Position numbers and translations under genes: made by a program. Shown piece after piece: positions 46,029 through 57,000 of a DNA stretch of 64,000 bases. The DNA lies in NCBI GenBank assembly GCA_002811645.1, contig PDIP01000022.1, forward strand, positions 194,801 to 258,800, in the 5' to 3' direction. The DNA is from Corallochytrium limacisporum (taxonomy: Eukaryota > Opisthokonta). The stretch's first letter is position 1, and every line of letters begins with the position of its first letter. The notes under the pieces were generated by a model, which saw only the letters and a program-made list of their open reading frames with translations, ran no database searches and was not told the DNA's origin.

Positions 46029-47693
46029 ATGAAGTACATTTTCGCGTTGGCTCCTGTCTTTCTGGCTGTACAGGGTCAGATCCTGTCCTGCCAGAACGCA
46101 GAGGAAAGCATTTGTGACTTACCATATGATAAGGTTACATTTGCAGGTGCCAAGCACGCGCTTTCCTACGCCGAGATGGCAATCGCTTGTGCCCAGACCG
46201 CTAAGGAATGCGCTGATGAGGAAACAAAGTGCACAAAGACTGAAAAGAAATGTCTCGCGGGAACGGAGGAGCAGTGTAGTTCCCGCTGCACTTCCAAGTT
46301 TCTAGGTATCTGCTTCAAGAACGAGACTCGATGCGAGACTGTCTGCAAGGCACCTGAAGAGGACGTCTGCGTGGAGGAAGAGACCGAATGCACAGCAGAG
46401 CGCGAATACTGTGCCCTCGAGGCCACCCCTGCTACCCAGGATTGCTACTACCGCTACCAGGAAGTCAACATGGAGACCCAGCTGGCAGATGGAGTGCGCG
46501 TTTTTGATCTCGACCTCTGTCTGAATCCCAACAACGCTCCAGCTCTCTGCGTCGGTGATGGTGATCTTCAGGCTGTTGGTGCAACCCTAGAGCCGGTACT
46601 GGAGAGCCTTCAAGCCTGGCGCTCTGACAACCCTGGTGAAATCGTAACATTGGTTTTTGATACTCAGAGTCAAGGCGAAGAAGAACTGAGTCTTCTAAGC
46701 AAGAACTTTGGTGCTGTCTTGAACGGGAGCGGCTTCAAGGACACCCTTGGACATGCCGAAGCCCCCGGCAAGTGGCCTACCCTGAAGCAATTAGTTAGCA
46801 ACGACAAGTCTGTCGTTGTTTTCCTGAAGGACAATCTTTATTTTGCTGAGGGTATGCGCGATGTCCGCAGTGAGTTGAAGCTCAATTCCTTTTCCGACCA
46901 CGTTTTCATTCCCGAGAATCTGGAGGCCACGGATGCTGGTGATGCTGTTGAGAAGTACTGTGCCCAGTACAAAGCTGATGAAGGCGAGAATGCAATCGCT
47001 TGGGTCGACTACGTTGCAGTTGTCGATCAACCAAACAACAACAACGAGCTGGCTACTGCCAACCAGATTACAGCCGCTCTCAATGCTGGCGGAGTTGCCA
47101 ACGATGTCTGTGTATCTGACAAGCAGGCCATCCTGCACAGGGACTATCCTATTGAGTCAACTGTCGAGCAGTGCTATGTGAAGAACCGGGCGATCCAGGC
47201 CGTGGTTGTGGCTCACTACAATGCTGACATCTTTGGCACTGTAAGCGAACTCAACGACCGTACCTTTGCTGCTTTCCAGGAGGCTAACCAATCGACCACA
47301 GAGCCGTCTTCCACTCCGGCCGCTGCCCCCAGCACGGACTCCGACACCGGCGACGCAAATTCAGAGTTGAACCCTGGTCTGGGTGAAAACACAGTCTCTG
47401 ACGGCAATAACGTCAATGGTGGTGTTATTGCGGGTGTTGTTGTTGGCTCGTTGGTAGTTATTGGTATCATTGTCATGCTTGCAGTCTCCAAGTGGCGTCC
47501 CGTCAACAAGGAGGAGGAGAAGTACTACTTTGACGAAGGTGTTTATGGCAATGCTCAGGTTGAACAAGATGGTGTATCTCAAGCCACCTACGTCGATTAC
47601 CCTCAGCCTGCCCACTTTGGCGAAGGTGGCGACCTGAGCAGCCTGGGCAATGGTGTTGGGCCCAAAACCGATGATCAGCTCCTCAGAAAGTAG
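46029..47693 (+). CDS. membrane-anchored PLC-X-domain-like protein with Cys-rich insert, catalytically degenerate
   Basis: A 554-residue type I membrane protein: signal peptide (MKYIFALAPVFLAVQG), a PI-PLC X-like fold, a Ser/Thr/Pro linker (residues ~415-462), one TM helix (VIAGVVVGSLVVIGIIVMLA, ~464-488) and a ~66-residue tail. The X-domain signature YDKVTFAGAKHALS replaces the usual catalytic His (VTFPGTHNxxS) with Lys42. The second His region, normally LCHG, reads LCVGDG (Val175). The supporting blocks LADGVRVFDLDL and NPGEIVTLVFD remain. An insert of ~95 residues with 13 Cys (C53-C139) sits between the two. The tail has EGVYGNAQ (Y506; a pYxN Grb2-SH2 type) and ATYVDYP (Y521, Y524). A surface lectin- or receptor-like role is more likely than lipase activity. 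Confidence 0.78.
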   Translation: MKYIFALAPVFLAVQGQILSCQNAEESICDLPYDKVTFAGAKHALSYAEMAIACAQTAKECADEETKCTKTEKKCLAGTEEQCSSRCTSKFLGICFKNETRCETVCKAPEEDVCVEEETECTAEREYCALEATPATQDCYYRYQEVNMETQLADGVRVFDLDLCLNPNNAPALCVGDGDLQAVGATLEPVLESLQAWRSDNPGEIVTLVFDTQSQGEEELSLLSKNFGAVLNGSGFKDTLGHAEAPGKWPTLKQLVSNDKSVVVFLKDNLYFAEGMRDVRSELKLNSFSDHVFIPENLEATDAGDAVEKYCAQYKADEGENAIAWVDYVAVVDQPNNNNELATANQITAALNAGGVANDVCVSDKQAILHRDYPIESTVEQCYVKNRAIQAVVVAHYNADIFGTVSELNDRTFAAFQEANQSTTEPSSTPAAAPSTDSDTGDANSELNPGLGENTVSDGNNVNGGVIAGVVVGSLVVIGIIVMLAVSKWRPVNKEEEKYYFDEGVYGNAQVEQDGVSQATYVDYPQPAHFGEGGDLSSLGNGVGPKTDDQLLRK

Positions 47694-48364
47694 GGATTAG
47701 AAGGCATCCGGCGTATGCCCCCTGGTTGGACGCGTCGGGAACTAACCCATCAATTAACCAGCATTTCACATCTTGAACATCTTTTGCCATCACATTATTA
47801 AACTAACAAGTATACCTTATCTTTTCATATAAGCACAGCCACCAGCGTAGACCACATACACTCATGCCACAGGCCCTACGTCAAATTTCGATGGTTGTAT
47901 TCTTCTGCCCAGGCGAGAAATCCGACCCAACTTTGGCAGGTGTGTTTCCAACCCCCCCCCAACAGTGTGACGGGGCTTGTGCTCGTCGCATTCTCACCGC
48001 TTTCTGTTCGGAGGCGATGATTTCCTTCATTGCGACTGACCGGTCTTCGCTCACCGGTGCGGGTCTCACAATTCTGACCACTTGCAAAACAATTGACACT
48101 GCACTGACCGCACACTGCATCATTTCTCGTCGGAAGGCTCACCGCCGTCACCGATATATTGATGTAGGCTGATCATGGGTTGAGATAAAGGTATGTGACT
48201 CATGAAATGTTTTGGCAAGTCACTCTTGGGCTACAGCAAAACTGTGATCAGCTCAACTGTATTGAACATATGTGTCAGGGAGAGTAAGGCCATATGCACA
48301 ATATGGCCCTGTTCTGAGGAGAACAATTCGCACGTGTTGTGTGGCAATGCAGTAATACATAGCC
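47694..48364. promoter_or_regulatory. intergenic region upstream of the CARMIL-like gene
   Basis: 671 bp between two plus-strand genes. It contains a C9 tract (47,952-47,960) and an AT-rich 3' flank of the PLC-X gene with ATTATTAAAC-like sequence. No gene is supported. Confidence 0.35.
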
Positions 48365-51328
48365 ATGTCCTTTAAAAACAAGAAGAAAGCCCAAAAGGGC
48401 CAAGATGATCTCTCTGCGGGAGAGCTTCGGTTTATTGAAGAGCTTTGCGGCAAGCCTGTATTCAGACACTGGGTTGATGCCTACGATATAACAAAGGACA
48501 AATATTCTAAGCGTTTACTTGTGGTTAGCCGGTTTCGGGTTTATCTAATCAAACGATCGGCTGTAGGTGGCAAGAAAACAGTAACCCGAAATGTTCATCT
48601 GTATTCCATCGTGCGAGTTGCCTGCACCCGGGTGGAGGAGGTTGTGCTGGAGTACAAGGTGGCCACAAAGGGTATTTTCAATAAGTCCAAGGCAAACTCA
48701 AGTAGTGCAGCAGACATCACTGCAGCGGCGCCCGCTGGTGAACAGGAAGTGAAGATGATTAGCATCATGACACCGTACTTTAAGGAGGTGATTCTGGCGA
48801 TTCGGTCAGCCTACCAAGGTATTTCCCCCGGATTCCTGCCGTTTGCAAAGTTGGAGGTCGACGTCATGGAACGGCGCTGGTTGATGTCATTGAACACCGA
48901 CGAAATTGAACCAGGTGGTGGCATTCTTACAGTCTTCAGAGCAGTGTGTGACTTCTACCAGAAGCGAACAGATGATAACGTGGTTCGCTTCCTCAAGTTC
49001 CTCATCTTGACAGACAACAAGGAAATTGAGTTGTCGTCCTGCCCGGGAATTGAAGACCACGGTAGTAGTGCTCTGGACTTGAAGATGCTCTGCACTTCCC
49101 TGCGTTTCAACACTTTTTTCCGGGGGTTGGTAGTTGAACACTACGGACGGGCCAAGATCCTCAACTACTTGGCTGGGGTATTGCGCAGTAACTATTATCT
49201 GACAAAGCTTGTAGTGCGTAGCCTTGACCGTGGCAACTCAGAAGAAGGGTGGATACAGGTCGCACAGGCCATTCGGGACAATCCAGGCAATGCCATCCAG
49301 GTGATCGACTTTAGTGGCAATAAGATCGGCCAGAAAGCAATCCTGGCCCTTGCGGATGCGTTTACCAACTGGAGCCATGGTCTATTGCACGTCAATCTAG
49401 AGAACTGCGGTATCAAAGAATCAGGAATGGGCGCGCTTCTCTATGCCTTCGCAGTAAACAATGGATCCAGTGCTACCCTGGAGGGTCTCTTGCTGAATGA
49501 AAACACAATCGGAAATCTAGGTAGCGAGAGATTTGCAGAATGGGTATTTGATATGGAAGGCAAGGCAGCACTGAAGAGGCTGGAGATCAGGAACTGCCAT
49601 GCCAACCTAGAGGTCATCCATCGCAGTTTGATGCATCTACCAAATCTGACCGAGTTGAACATCAGTGGGAACACTCTAACGCCGGCCGCTGTAGATCTGC
49701 TCTTGGGCGTCCTCGACAAGACAGCTAGCTTGCGAGACCTGTACTTGAGTGATTGTTCATTGACAGGACAAGCTCTCATCGACATTGTTCAACGTCATGT
49801 GCATAACAAGCGGATCAAAGACATTAAGTTGATTCTTTCTGGCAATGGTCTACAAGACGAAGATGGGTTAAATTTGTACAAGGTTCTGAGAAGGGCCACC
49901 ACACTACACACACTGGACATTAGTCGGAACAAGTTCAAGGCTGCCGGTCTCAACGAGGTTCTCGCCGGGTTATGCGAAACTGGAACGCTGCGAGTTCTGA
50001 TTGCTAACGATGCTTTCAAGGATGCGGGACCGTCGACGGAAAAGGTTGCAGGTACACTGGCCACCGTACTAGCTATTAATCAGGGCTTAGAGAAGCTGGA
50101 ATTGCGTGGTGGGTGGAAAAAAGTGATCCCGCACCTCTGTCAGCCGTTGATGTCCAACACCAGCGTCAAGTATATTGACTTCAGCAACAATGGTCTTGGT
50201 GACGCAGGGGCAAGTGTTCTGGCTGAATGTCTCATGCAGAACCAAGGTATCAAGGAGGTCTACTTTGATAAGAATGGAGTGAGCCTGAACGGATTCTTGG
50301 CCTTGCGCTGGGCTTTTACTACGAACTACTGCCTGACCAAATTTGGATTCCCATGGGAAGATTACCAGGCTGCACGTTCCTTGCTTGGCAGCTCTGCATC
50401 CCAGGAACGCATCCTTGACGTACTGGAGTCTATCAACACTGCGTGCAATCGCAACAAATTCCTTCTTCAGCAGCGCACTCCAGAGGAGCTCAAGGACCTG
50501 ACTTCGCCCGTTCTTCTGGCGCAGGCTCTTCCCGCACTGCGATTCCGGGATAGGAGCCCACCACCACCGGAGGATATCCTACCAAAAATGCAGCTCATCA
50601 ACCTGGCTCAAAAGAAATCCACAGAGGACGCCCCTGCGTCACAGCCTAAGGTCACCAAGAAGGCAGCTGAGGAAGGCGACGAAGACGCTGCCCGCGCCGC
50701 ACTCTTCGCCATGCCAACCCGCGATAAAGAGCAGACCACGGAATCTGCAGGAATTGCGGCTGGAGCGGAGGCTGTACCAGCAGAAGGGGCGGGAACAACC
50801 ATCAGTGAGGCCAAGAAGAGTGTTTCTTTCCAGGAAGAGACAGGGGCGATGCCGCCCCCGCTACCCTCCCGCGAGCCTCCCGTGGCCAGCAATGGAGTAC
50901 AAGGTGAGCCCGAGTACGAGCGCGTGGGCCCCGCATCTTCTGGTAGCACTCTATCAAAGAAATCCAGCGGGGAGGACATCTACGATGAGGTCATGAAAAA
51001 GCATGACGGGGACGAAGGAGTTTACGAGAACATTGGTCGCAACAAGACGGACACATCAGAAAGCGTCCGTGACTCACAGCACACGGACATCAGTGCCGAC
51101 GACATCGACATTCACGCTGGAGACGCTGAAGTAAACTCACCTGCTGCTTACGGTGCTAATCAGGTGCAGGACATTATTGCGTCTAAGGATCCTGTAAAGA
51201 TTGCGGAATGGCTGCGCACTGGTGGCCAAGCTTTCCCGAGGGAATCGACAGGTTCTGCCGGCTTCTCCTACGAAGACATGTTTGACGATGGCGATGGCGA
51301 TGATAACAATGCCGACCATGGGGATTAA
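48365..51328 (+). CDS. CARMIL-like leucine-rich-repeat protein
   Basis: A 987-residue protein with CARMIL-like layout: an N-terminal PH-like domain (residues ~30-165), a leucine-rich-repeat solenoid (~210-680; LTELNISGNTLTPAAVDLLL, TLHTLDISRNKFKAAGLNEV, YIDFSNNGLGDAGASVLAEC), then a long disordered tail. CARMILs link actin capping protein, Arp2/3 and class I myosin. I do not see the capping-protein-interaction motif (LxHxTxxRPK) in the tail, so capping-protein regulation is doubtful. The tail has a proline-rich MPPPLPSREPPV and three SH2-type tyrosines: PEYERV (Y851), EDIYDEV (Y873) and EGVYENI (Y887). It ends acidic (EDMFDDGDGDDNNADHGD). It is convergent with the GGACT-like gene (110 bp). 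Confidence 0.75.
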   Translation: MSFKNKKKAQKGQDDLSAGELRFIEELCGKPVFRHWVDAYDITKDKYSKRLLVVSRFRVYLIKRSAVGGKKTVTRNVHLYSIVRVACTRVEEVVLEYKVATKGIFNKSKANSSSAADITAAAPAGEQEVKMISIMTPYFKEVILAIRSAYQGISPGFLPFAKLEVDVMERRWLMSLNTDEIEPGGGILTVFRAVCDFYQKRTDDNVVRFLKFLILTDNKEIELSSCPGIEDHGSSALDLKMLCTSLRFNTFFRGLVVEHYGRAKILNYLAGVLRSNYYLTKLVVRSLDRGNSEEGWIQVAQAIRDNPGNAIQVIDFSGNKIGQKAILALADAFTNWSHGLLHVNLENCGIKESGMGALLYAFAVNNGSSATLEGLLLNENTIGNLGSERFAEWVFDMEGKAALKRLEIRNCHANLEVIHRSLMHLPNLTELNISGNTLTPAAVDLLLGVLDKTASLRDLYLSDCSLTGQALIDIVQRHVHNKRIKDIKLILSGNGLQDEDGLNLYKVLRRATTLHTLDISRNKFKAAGLNEVLAGLCETGTLRVLIANDAFKDAGPSTEKVAGTLATVLAINQGLEKLELRGGWKKVIPHLCQPLMSNTSVKYIDFSNNGLGDAGASVLAECLMQNQGIKEVYFDKNGVSLNGFLALRWAFTTNYCLTKFGFPWEDYQAARSLLGSSASQERILDVLESINTACNRNKFLLQQRTPEELKDLTSPVLLAQALPALRFRDRSPPPPEDILPKMQLINLAQKKSTEDAPASQPKVTKKAAEEGDEDAARAALFAMPTRDKEQTTESAGIAAGAEAVPAEGAGTTISEAKKSVSFQEETGAMPPPLPSREPPVASNGVQGEPEYERVGPASSGSTLSKKSSGEDIYDEVMKKHDGDEGVYENIGRNKTDTSESVRDSQHTDISADDIDIHAGDAEVNSPAAYGANQVQDIIASKDPVKIAEWLRTGGQAFPRESTGSAGFSYEDMFDDGDGDDNNADHGD

Positions 51329-51438
51329 GCATTGTGGTATCGTATGGGTAAAAAAGAAGACAAATCTCGTCTACTTTGCTCTAGCCTGTACTGTACAATA
51401 GTAGTTAGTTGTATATACTTAGCACGATTATTTGGGTA

Positions 51439-52134
51439 TCATAACTTTCTTTGCTGTTGGTTGCGTTCGTAGAGAATGTAGCTTTGCTCAGCTGCGGCCG
51501 GTACCTTTACAGAATGTAAAAGATCCTTCATGTAGTTTGCGCGTTCTCTGCGTTCGCTACGGGGAATGTAATCTCTGAGATGATTCTCCAGATACTCCTC
51601 GATGTGCTCCTCTTTTAGCAGATGGTCATGAAAGTCCTTGAGGAAGTAGGCAAAGCCCCTAACATCTTGCTCTGCAACGTCGGCCTCCCCCAGTAGATGC
51701 ATGTCGATCTCTAGGCGATGGTAGTAATGAGGGTAGCCTTCGAGCCTATCTAAAAGGTTTAACATGTCTTCATCGACCTCATACACCTCGCCATACACAT
51801 TCAGCCCCTTACCAGGTGCATCCAGGAGGTACGGTGTCCTGAATAGACCACCGACCACGAGTGGGTACTGCTCACTAAGCCTGGCCCTCCCCATGTACTT
51901 CATATGTCCGGATTCACGCTCTTCATGCAGTTCGCCGTCGCCCACGTTGAACTTTCCTTCGGTAAGGAGGTAATGGTTTGGAAACCCGCGTTTTAATGTT
52001 CCGTACGAGAACACCAGGTACTTTACCCCTTGCGTCATGGTAGTGAATTCTCCTCCGATTCGACCGTCACATTTGTGACCCGTAAAAGCAAAGCCTTTAT
52101 GTCCCTTTTTTCCAGAGACATACTCTTGTACCAT
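51439..52134 (-). CDS. gamma-glutamylamine/gamma-glutamyl cyclotransferase-like (AIG2/GGACT) protein
   Basis: AIG2-fold cyclotransferase, releasing 5-oxoproline from gamma-glutamyl amines or peptides. The substrate-cavity motif reads VFSYGTLKRGFPNH, and the catalytic Glu lies in LLDRLEGYPHYY, as in GGACT. The order YGTLKRG, YPLVVGG, GEVYEVDEDML, LEGYP matches the family. It has 231 residues, longer than GGACT (~150), because of an N-terminal ~30-residue extension and a basic/helical C-terminal ~75 residues ending QQQRKL. A start at 52,038 would remove most of the N-terminal extension. Substrate cannot be assigned from sequence. Confidence 0.82.
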   Translation of the reverse strand: MVQEYVSGKKGHKGFAFTGHKCDGRIGGEFTTMTQGVKYLVFSYGTLKRGFPNHYLLTEGKFNVGDGELHEERESGHMKYMGRARLSEQYPLVVGGLFRTPYLLDAPGKGLNVYGEVYEVDEDMLNLLDRLEGYPHYYHRLEIDMHLLGEADVAEQDVRGFAYFLKDFHDHLLKEEHIEEYLENHLRDYIPRSERRERANYMKDLLHSVKVPAAAEQSYILYERNQQQRKL

Positions 52135-54000
52135 GTCTTCAGGTGGATTATAATGGACTCATGCCTCAAAGATATGAGGCCATGGTCATCACGACACCGT
52201 ACGGAGTACAAAGTGCTGACAGAATACGTTTAATCCTCCCTGAGAATAGTTTCGTTCAACATCAACGGCTGGCAAATCCGGTCGGGTCCCGTCCCAGCCC
52301 TGGTCGACCCCGCACCCGACATAAGATCCGGGGCCTAATTATTTTGCGGACCAGCGGTCCCTTCTCAAAATGGACTCCGCATTTCCGTGGTCTTCGAACA
52401 ATGTCGTTGTCTAGTCCATGTATCTTGGTCCCTGCAACCATGATCACTCATCATTCACACGTTCGCCGTAGGTCCTGGCGAATGAGTTTGCGTCACAGGC
52501 GAACCAAACTGTTAAAGGACAGGGCGATGGCCGAGCAGCAGAGGATCAAGAATCTGATCGTGCTTGGAAGTTGTCGACTTGTATATTTTTACTTCCTGTT
52601 ATGCGTAAAGCAGGCATCTCAATGCATGCCTGTAACCTGTCTGGGCTGTCACCATCTGTAAGGTAAGAGGAGAAGCCACAAAATCTTACACTGTACTGGA
52701 TCCGACGCCGATGTCTGTGGAAGACTGTGAGTCGCTTGACGGGTTGGCTTGAACGAGTTGGACTTGTTGCCATCTCAAACAGGACAAAACCAAAAACCTT
52801 CGACACTTCGCATGAATGCCTCGATTGTCCTTCTTCCTTGAGTGGATCCCCAGACAGTGGGAACAAGGAGACATACCGAGCATGCTCTGAAACAAAAAGG
52901 ATCAATTACTACGACAGAATGAGGTCCTAGCAATTCAGGTTTAGAATTCGTATCCCAGAGGAAGAGCTGTCCTTGCCAGGTAACCCTGTTGAGCTGACCG
53001 ACCGGTTCGGATCACGACAAAGTAAGGGCTGGAGGCTGGAGAATGACAATTGGCTTGTATTTCATTCATTGTTCAGATCACTATTCTCGGCGTTGCGTGG
53101 GTGGATGCATCTTACTTGCATCTCAACTGACAAAGTTCTACGCCGTGATGAGGTGCAGAGATTCATCAGTTTAACATGTTTGATTAAATCTCTTTAGCGG
53201 CGGGATGGTTTTGATGTAGGCGGACCAAGATTTGAGTTGGTAGTCAGTCCGATACACAGCTGACTGAAATGAAGCGTCGGGATATTGGTGACTGGGGATG
53301 AAAACTCTTCACTTGGCAGCATCTACTGCTGATAAGTGTGCGCAGGCTGGTATCTTTACGCAGCTTTACAGGCTCATCTACTGGGAGGTTGGCAGGCCCG
53401 GTTTCTGTTGATATAATGGGGGCAAGATTTGGGGCTAAGTAGAAACTCGGATGTTGACATTAGACACAAGCCGGGGCATGGCACCCAGATAAACGGTGGT
53501 CGGTTACTGTCAAGTGTTGTCGTATTGCCATCATAGATCTGCTACCATAGATGTGCACCGCACGATTTTGCGTAGTATTGGGCAACAGAAAATTTCGAGG
53601 GAGTGATTAAGCGGGGGTTCGGGGCAGAACCATGGAAAGATACTTCTGCGGACGGAGCAGTTTCGGTGAGTTAAAGGCCCCCACTCAAATGATTGCGCTG
53701 CGAGTCAAAGTTCAAGACTGTGTCGGTTCAACTATTTGCCCTTTCAGGGAAAATACTAGGCCAATTTTTTTTTTTCTTTTCTACAACCCAGAAACCTATT
53801 TGTTCATGGGAAACACAAGGCGGCGTGTTTTACAGAGAGAAGGAAAATGTGGAGATCGCCGAATGAAAAGCAAATACGAGCGACGGATTTGGAAGGGCTC
53901 TTCTACGGTCGCCCTTCTGTTAGGGGAAGGAACGTTCGGTAGAAGAAGGAGGAAGGAATAATAGACGTCATTTTCGAACAAATATCTAGTATGATGTCCA
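52135..54000. other. gene desert, left part
   Basis: No recognisable coding gene. It has GC-balanced unique sequence. A Kozak-like ACCATGG occurs at 53,632, followed by donor-like GTGAGT at 53,666 and acceptor-like CTTTCAG ending 53,747 (an 82-nt interval), then a T-rich tract and another acceptor-like CCCAG at 53,791. AAGGTAAGAG at ~52,661 also resembles a donor. A spliced non-coding or short-coding transcript is possible. Confidence 0.35.
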
Positions 54001-57000
54001 TTGCATGTTGTTATTTTTTGTTACTCTATAGTCGAGACATAACTATCTTTCTCGGCCCCAAGGGTGCCTTCCATGAATTATGTAGTTTGGCATCTTTCTC
54101 ATCATATCTGTACCTTGTTCGCAAATTAAGCATCACCTGGTTTGTACGTACAAAGATCGAACTAGTGACTTGTACTATTCATCATCTACACCTGCATGTT
54201 ACTTGTTACGGTTCTCGTTTCGTTCTGCACATGGATGTGCCCAGTACATTGACTCTCTCACTCTCTGCCCGCCCCCGTAATCCTTCGTTTCAAGTTCTTG
54301 TAGGCCACTGAAAGCTTTTCTTTTTGCCTTAATTCTAATGGAGATGGGCGGGTATATGGTACTTGTATTGCAACTGTGAAGGCATGATCATTGCCTACAG
54401 ATTTTTTTTTTGCGTGGAATGTGTATTAATGTGTGCGATCCATGTCAGGGGCAACTCTGCCTGCAGAGGTGCAATGCATAAGGAAGCTATTCGTTATTTT
54501 CTACGATCTCTCTTGGATACCCGGCGGCAAAGGAAGGGGCGGGTAAGATTGGGAATGCTGTGGCTGTCATCTGTTGTGCAGGTTTGCCGAGCGAAGAGGA
54601 GGGGAGGAGAGTCGAGTCTTCGAAAACATGATCAATGTGGTTTCGGCAGCGCATAGCATATACACGGAGGGTGTATGAGTGTAGCTTAACATGCATGTCA
54701 AGTTCATGTTCTTAATGTATTAAGAATAGCACCCGGACTTGGGAATAATGAGGTAAATGTACAACATCAACCTCACACTGGTGAAACACGATGTGCACAC
54801 AGCGAATTCAGCAGCAGGACATGTTTCCTACAGGTGTCCCTGCAAAAATTCTTATACGCAATGGTGTCCCAATACTAAGTACACTATCACGAGTAACGAG
54901 GAATGTCCTAACCAGCATGCTGTGTCCCTCCCATTCTTCTGTTGAAGAAGAGCCTTGTTCACATCAAACGGGTCACTGTCATCGTTCACTCTGAGCATCA
55001 TGTTCTTTTGATCTGGATTACGCGCCATCAACAGGGCTTGCCTCTGTGGAACTATATGCAGTGCTTCAAGCCACCCATCCTATGCTTGAGTAAGGTCATC
55101 CTCCAAGGACTAAATTTGAACCTTGGGGATATCTTGTGAACAACACGATTTAGAACGCTGGCAAATGGCTGCTCGTAGCGACGAGGAGACACTATGGGAA
55201 ACTATGAACGTGTGTGGACACTGCCAACGTACACTGCCAACGGGCTGCATAATACCTATGAAATAGTCTTCTTCCTTCACGCTCCCCTCGATCCGTCCAA
55301 ACTCTTTTGCTCAGTGTCCAGGCCTGTGGGGGCGGCGGGTGTTATTGCCTCCCATCGAGAAGGCATGACTACAGGAAATGCAAGTGTGATGTATCCCGCC
55401 GTGAACACTAGCAAAGTGTTGACAAAAGATGAAGATGTTTCATCTCCGTAGTGAATGTGCCCAGAGCACCCAGTTTCGTGAGCAACGAACATGCAGCGAC
55501 ACCATGCCCACGACACATCATCGAAACTCTTGGCAGCTTTTTCGATTTGGGACCAAGACGCGGTTTCTCATGGAGAACTGTATATGTATGGCTTTCGTAC
55601 GTCTGTCCGTCAGTGGGACCGTGCCCGACATTCTACTCCTGGTTTTGGCATGTGTTCCGGAAAGATGTGGCCCACACGGGAAACAGTTTGGGTTTGACAG
55701 TCGGGGCAATGTGTCCAACCATTCCAAGTCGAGGCCAGTGCTCAGTGTGGAAATTCTTTTCAGCTTCCGGGCTCGGCAGTTCCCTCTTCCTTTCGCAGAG
55801 TGCGCGTTGAACAGTGAGAAAAAAAGGTAGGGGGCACGCCTATATGTTCAATACCAAGTCTTCTGATCTACGGCAACCATGTTTTTCAGCGCGTTCCAAT
55901 TATTCAATACGGCGTAATTTGGAAATCCGAGCGAGCGTTCACATACCTGTGCCCCACGTTAAGAGCGAAACGGCAGCGAGCGCCCAAGTGAAACGTTAAC
56001 CTGCACCGCGTGGTTGCACATGTGCGAGCCCCTTTGTTCCAAACCAGACAACACAACCCAAGCTACCAGGCAAAGGTGTTCATGATGGATTCTGTTTCAG
56101 GACGAAGACTACAGAAATGCAAAACCCAGACAGCACAAAAAAGTCGCATAGTGGATGAAGAACGTCAATGTGAACACATGCGACTCGGTCGAGCACCATC
56201 TATACCAAAACAAATCTCTTCTATCTACGTCGACCAATACGATGATGATCGGTAAGACCTGGCAATGAAACCGACAGACCGTACCCTGCATACTCATTGG
56301 GTAGCGTTTGCACTCAATAAAGACAGTAGACTTATGCTAACCTGCCGATGCTGCCAACCCAACATAAAGCCTTATCAATCTTCCACTTACCGGGGTATGA
56401 TTCTCTCAGGTTTCCAATCTTCCAAAGAAAGGCACAAAGGAAAACCTTCTCACACAATTACCATTCTGCCCATATATTTGGTAGACCGTAACTACTTTGT
56501 GACGCGACTCCTCCTCGGCGGCGAACCCGTGTGTGTCTTGCTCTGGCTTGTGAAATATTGGTGCACAAGTGTGTGCATATGGGTACGATAGTTCCCCAGT
56601 ACATTATTAACCGAACTGCATACTCTTGGTGGATTTTTGTGGGCGTTGCTCACATCAATGCTACGTAATTTCCTGACATAGCGGTGTGTACGAAAAACGA
56701 AATTGTGAGATAGATGGCAAAAACAGCCAACAGCCACCTGAGTTCCGCAGCCTCAACACTGTCTTGTTACACACTAAATCGTCGTTTCCTGTTGTGGACG
56801 CAGTGCTGAGATACTGCATGAGTGCTTACATGCGATCGATTCATTGCGAGAAACTTGAACTACCGCGGCTGGCCTCGCTTGTGCGATGTAGTAGCTCGCC
56901 GGGTTACCTGGTAGTGCTGCTTTCCAGCCACTTTCCTTAGAACCCAAGTGGTTATTAAAACACTGACTATTCCTCATGAAAAGGTAGTACATTCGGATAC

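Noticed and set aside
53925..53945. LGEGTFG, like a protein-kinase glycine loop
   Set aside because: It is followed at once by arginines and a stop, with no other kinase motif in any frame nearby; coincidental.
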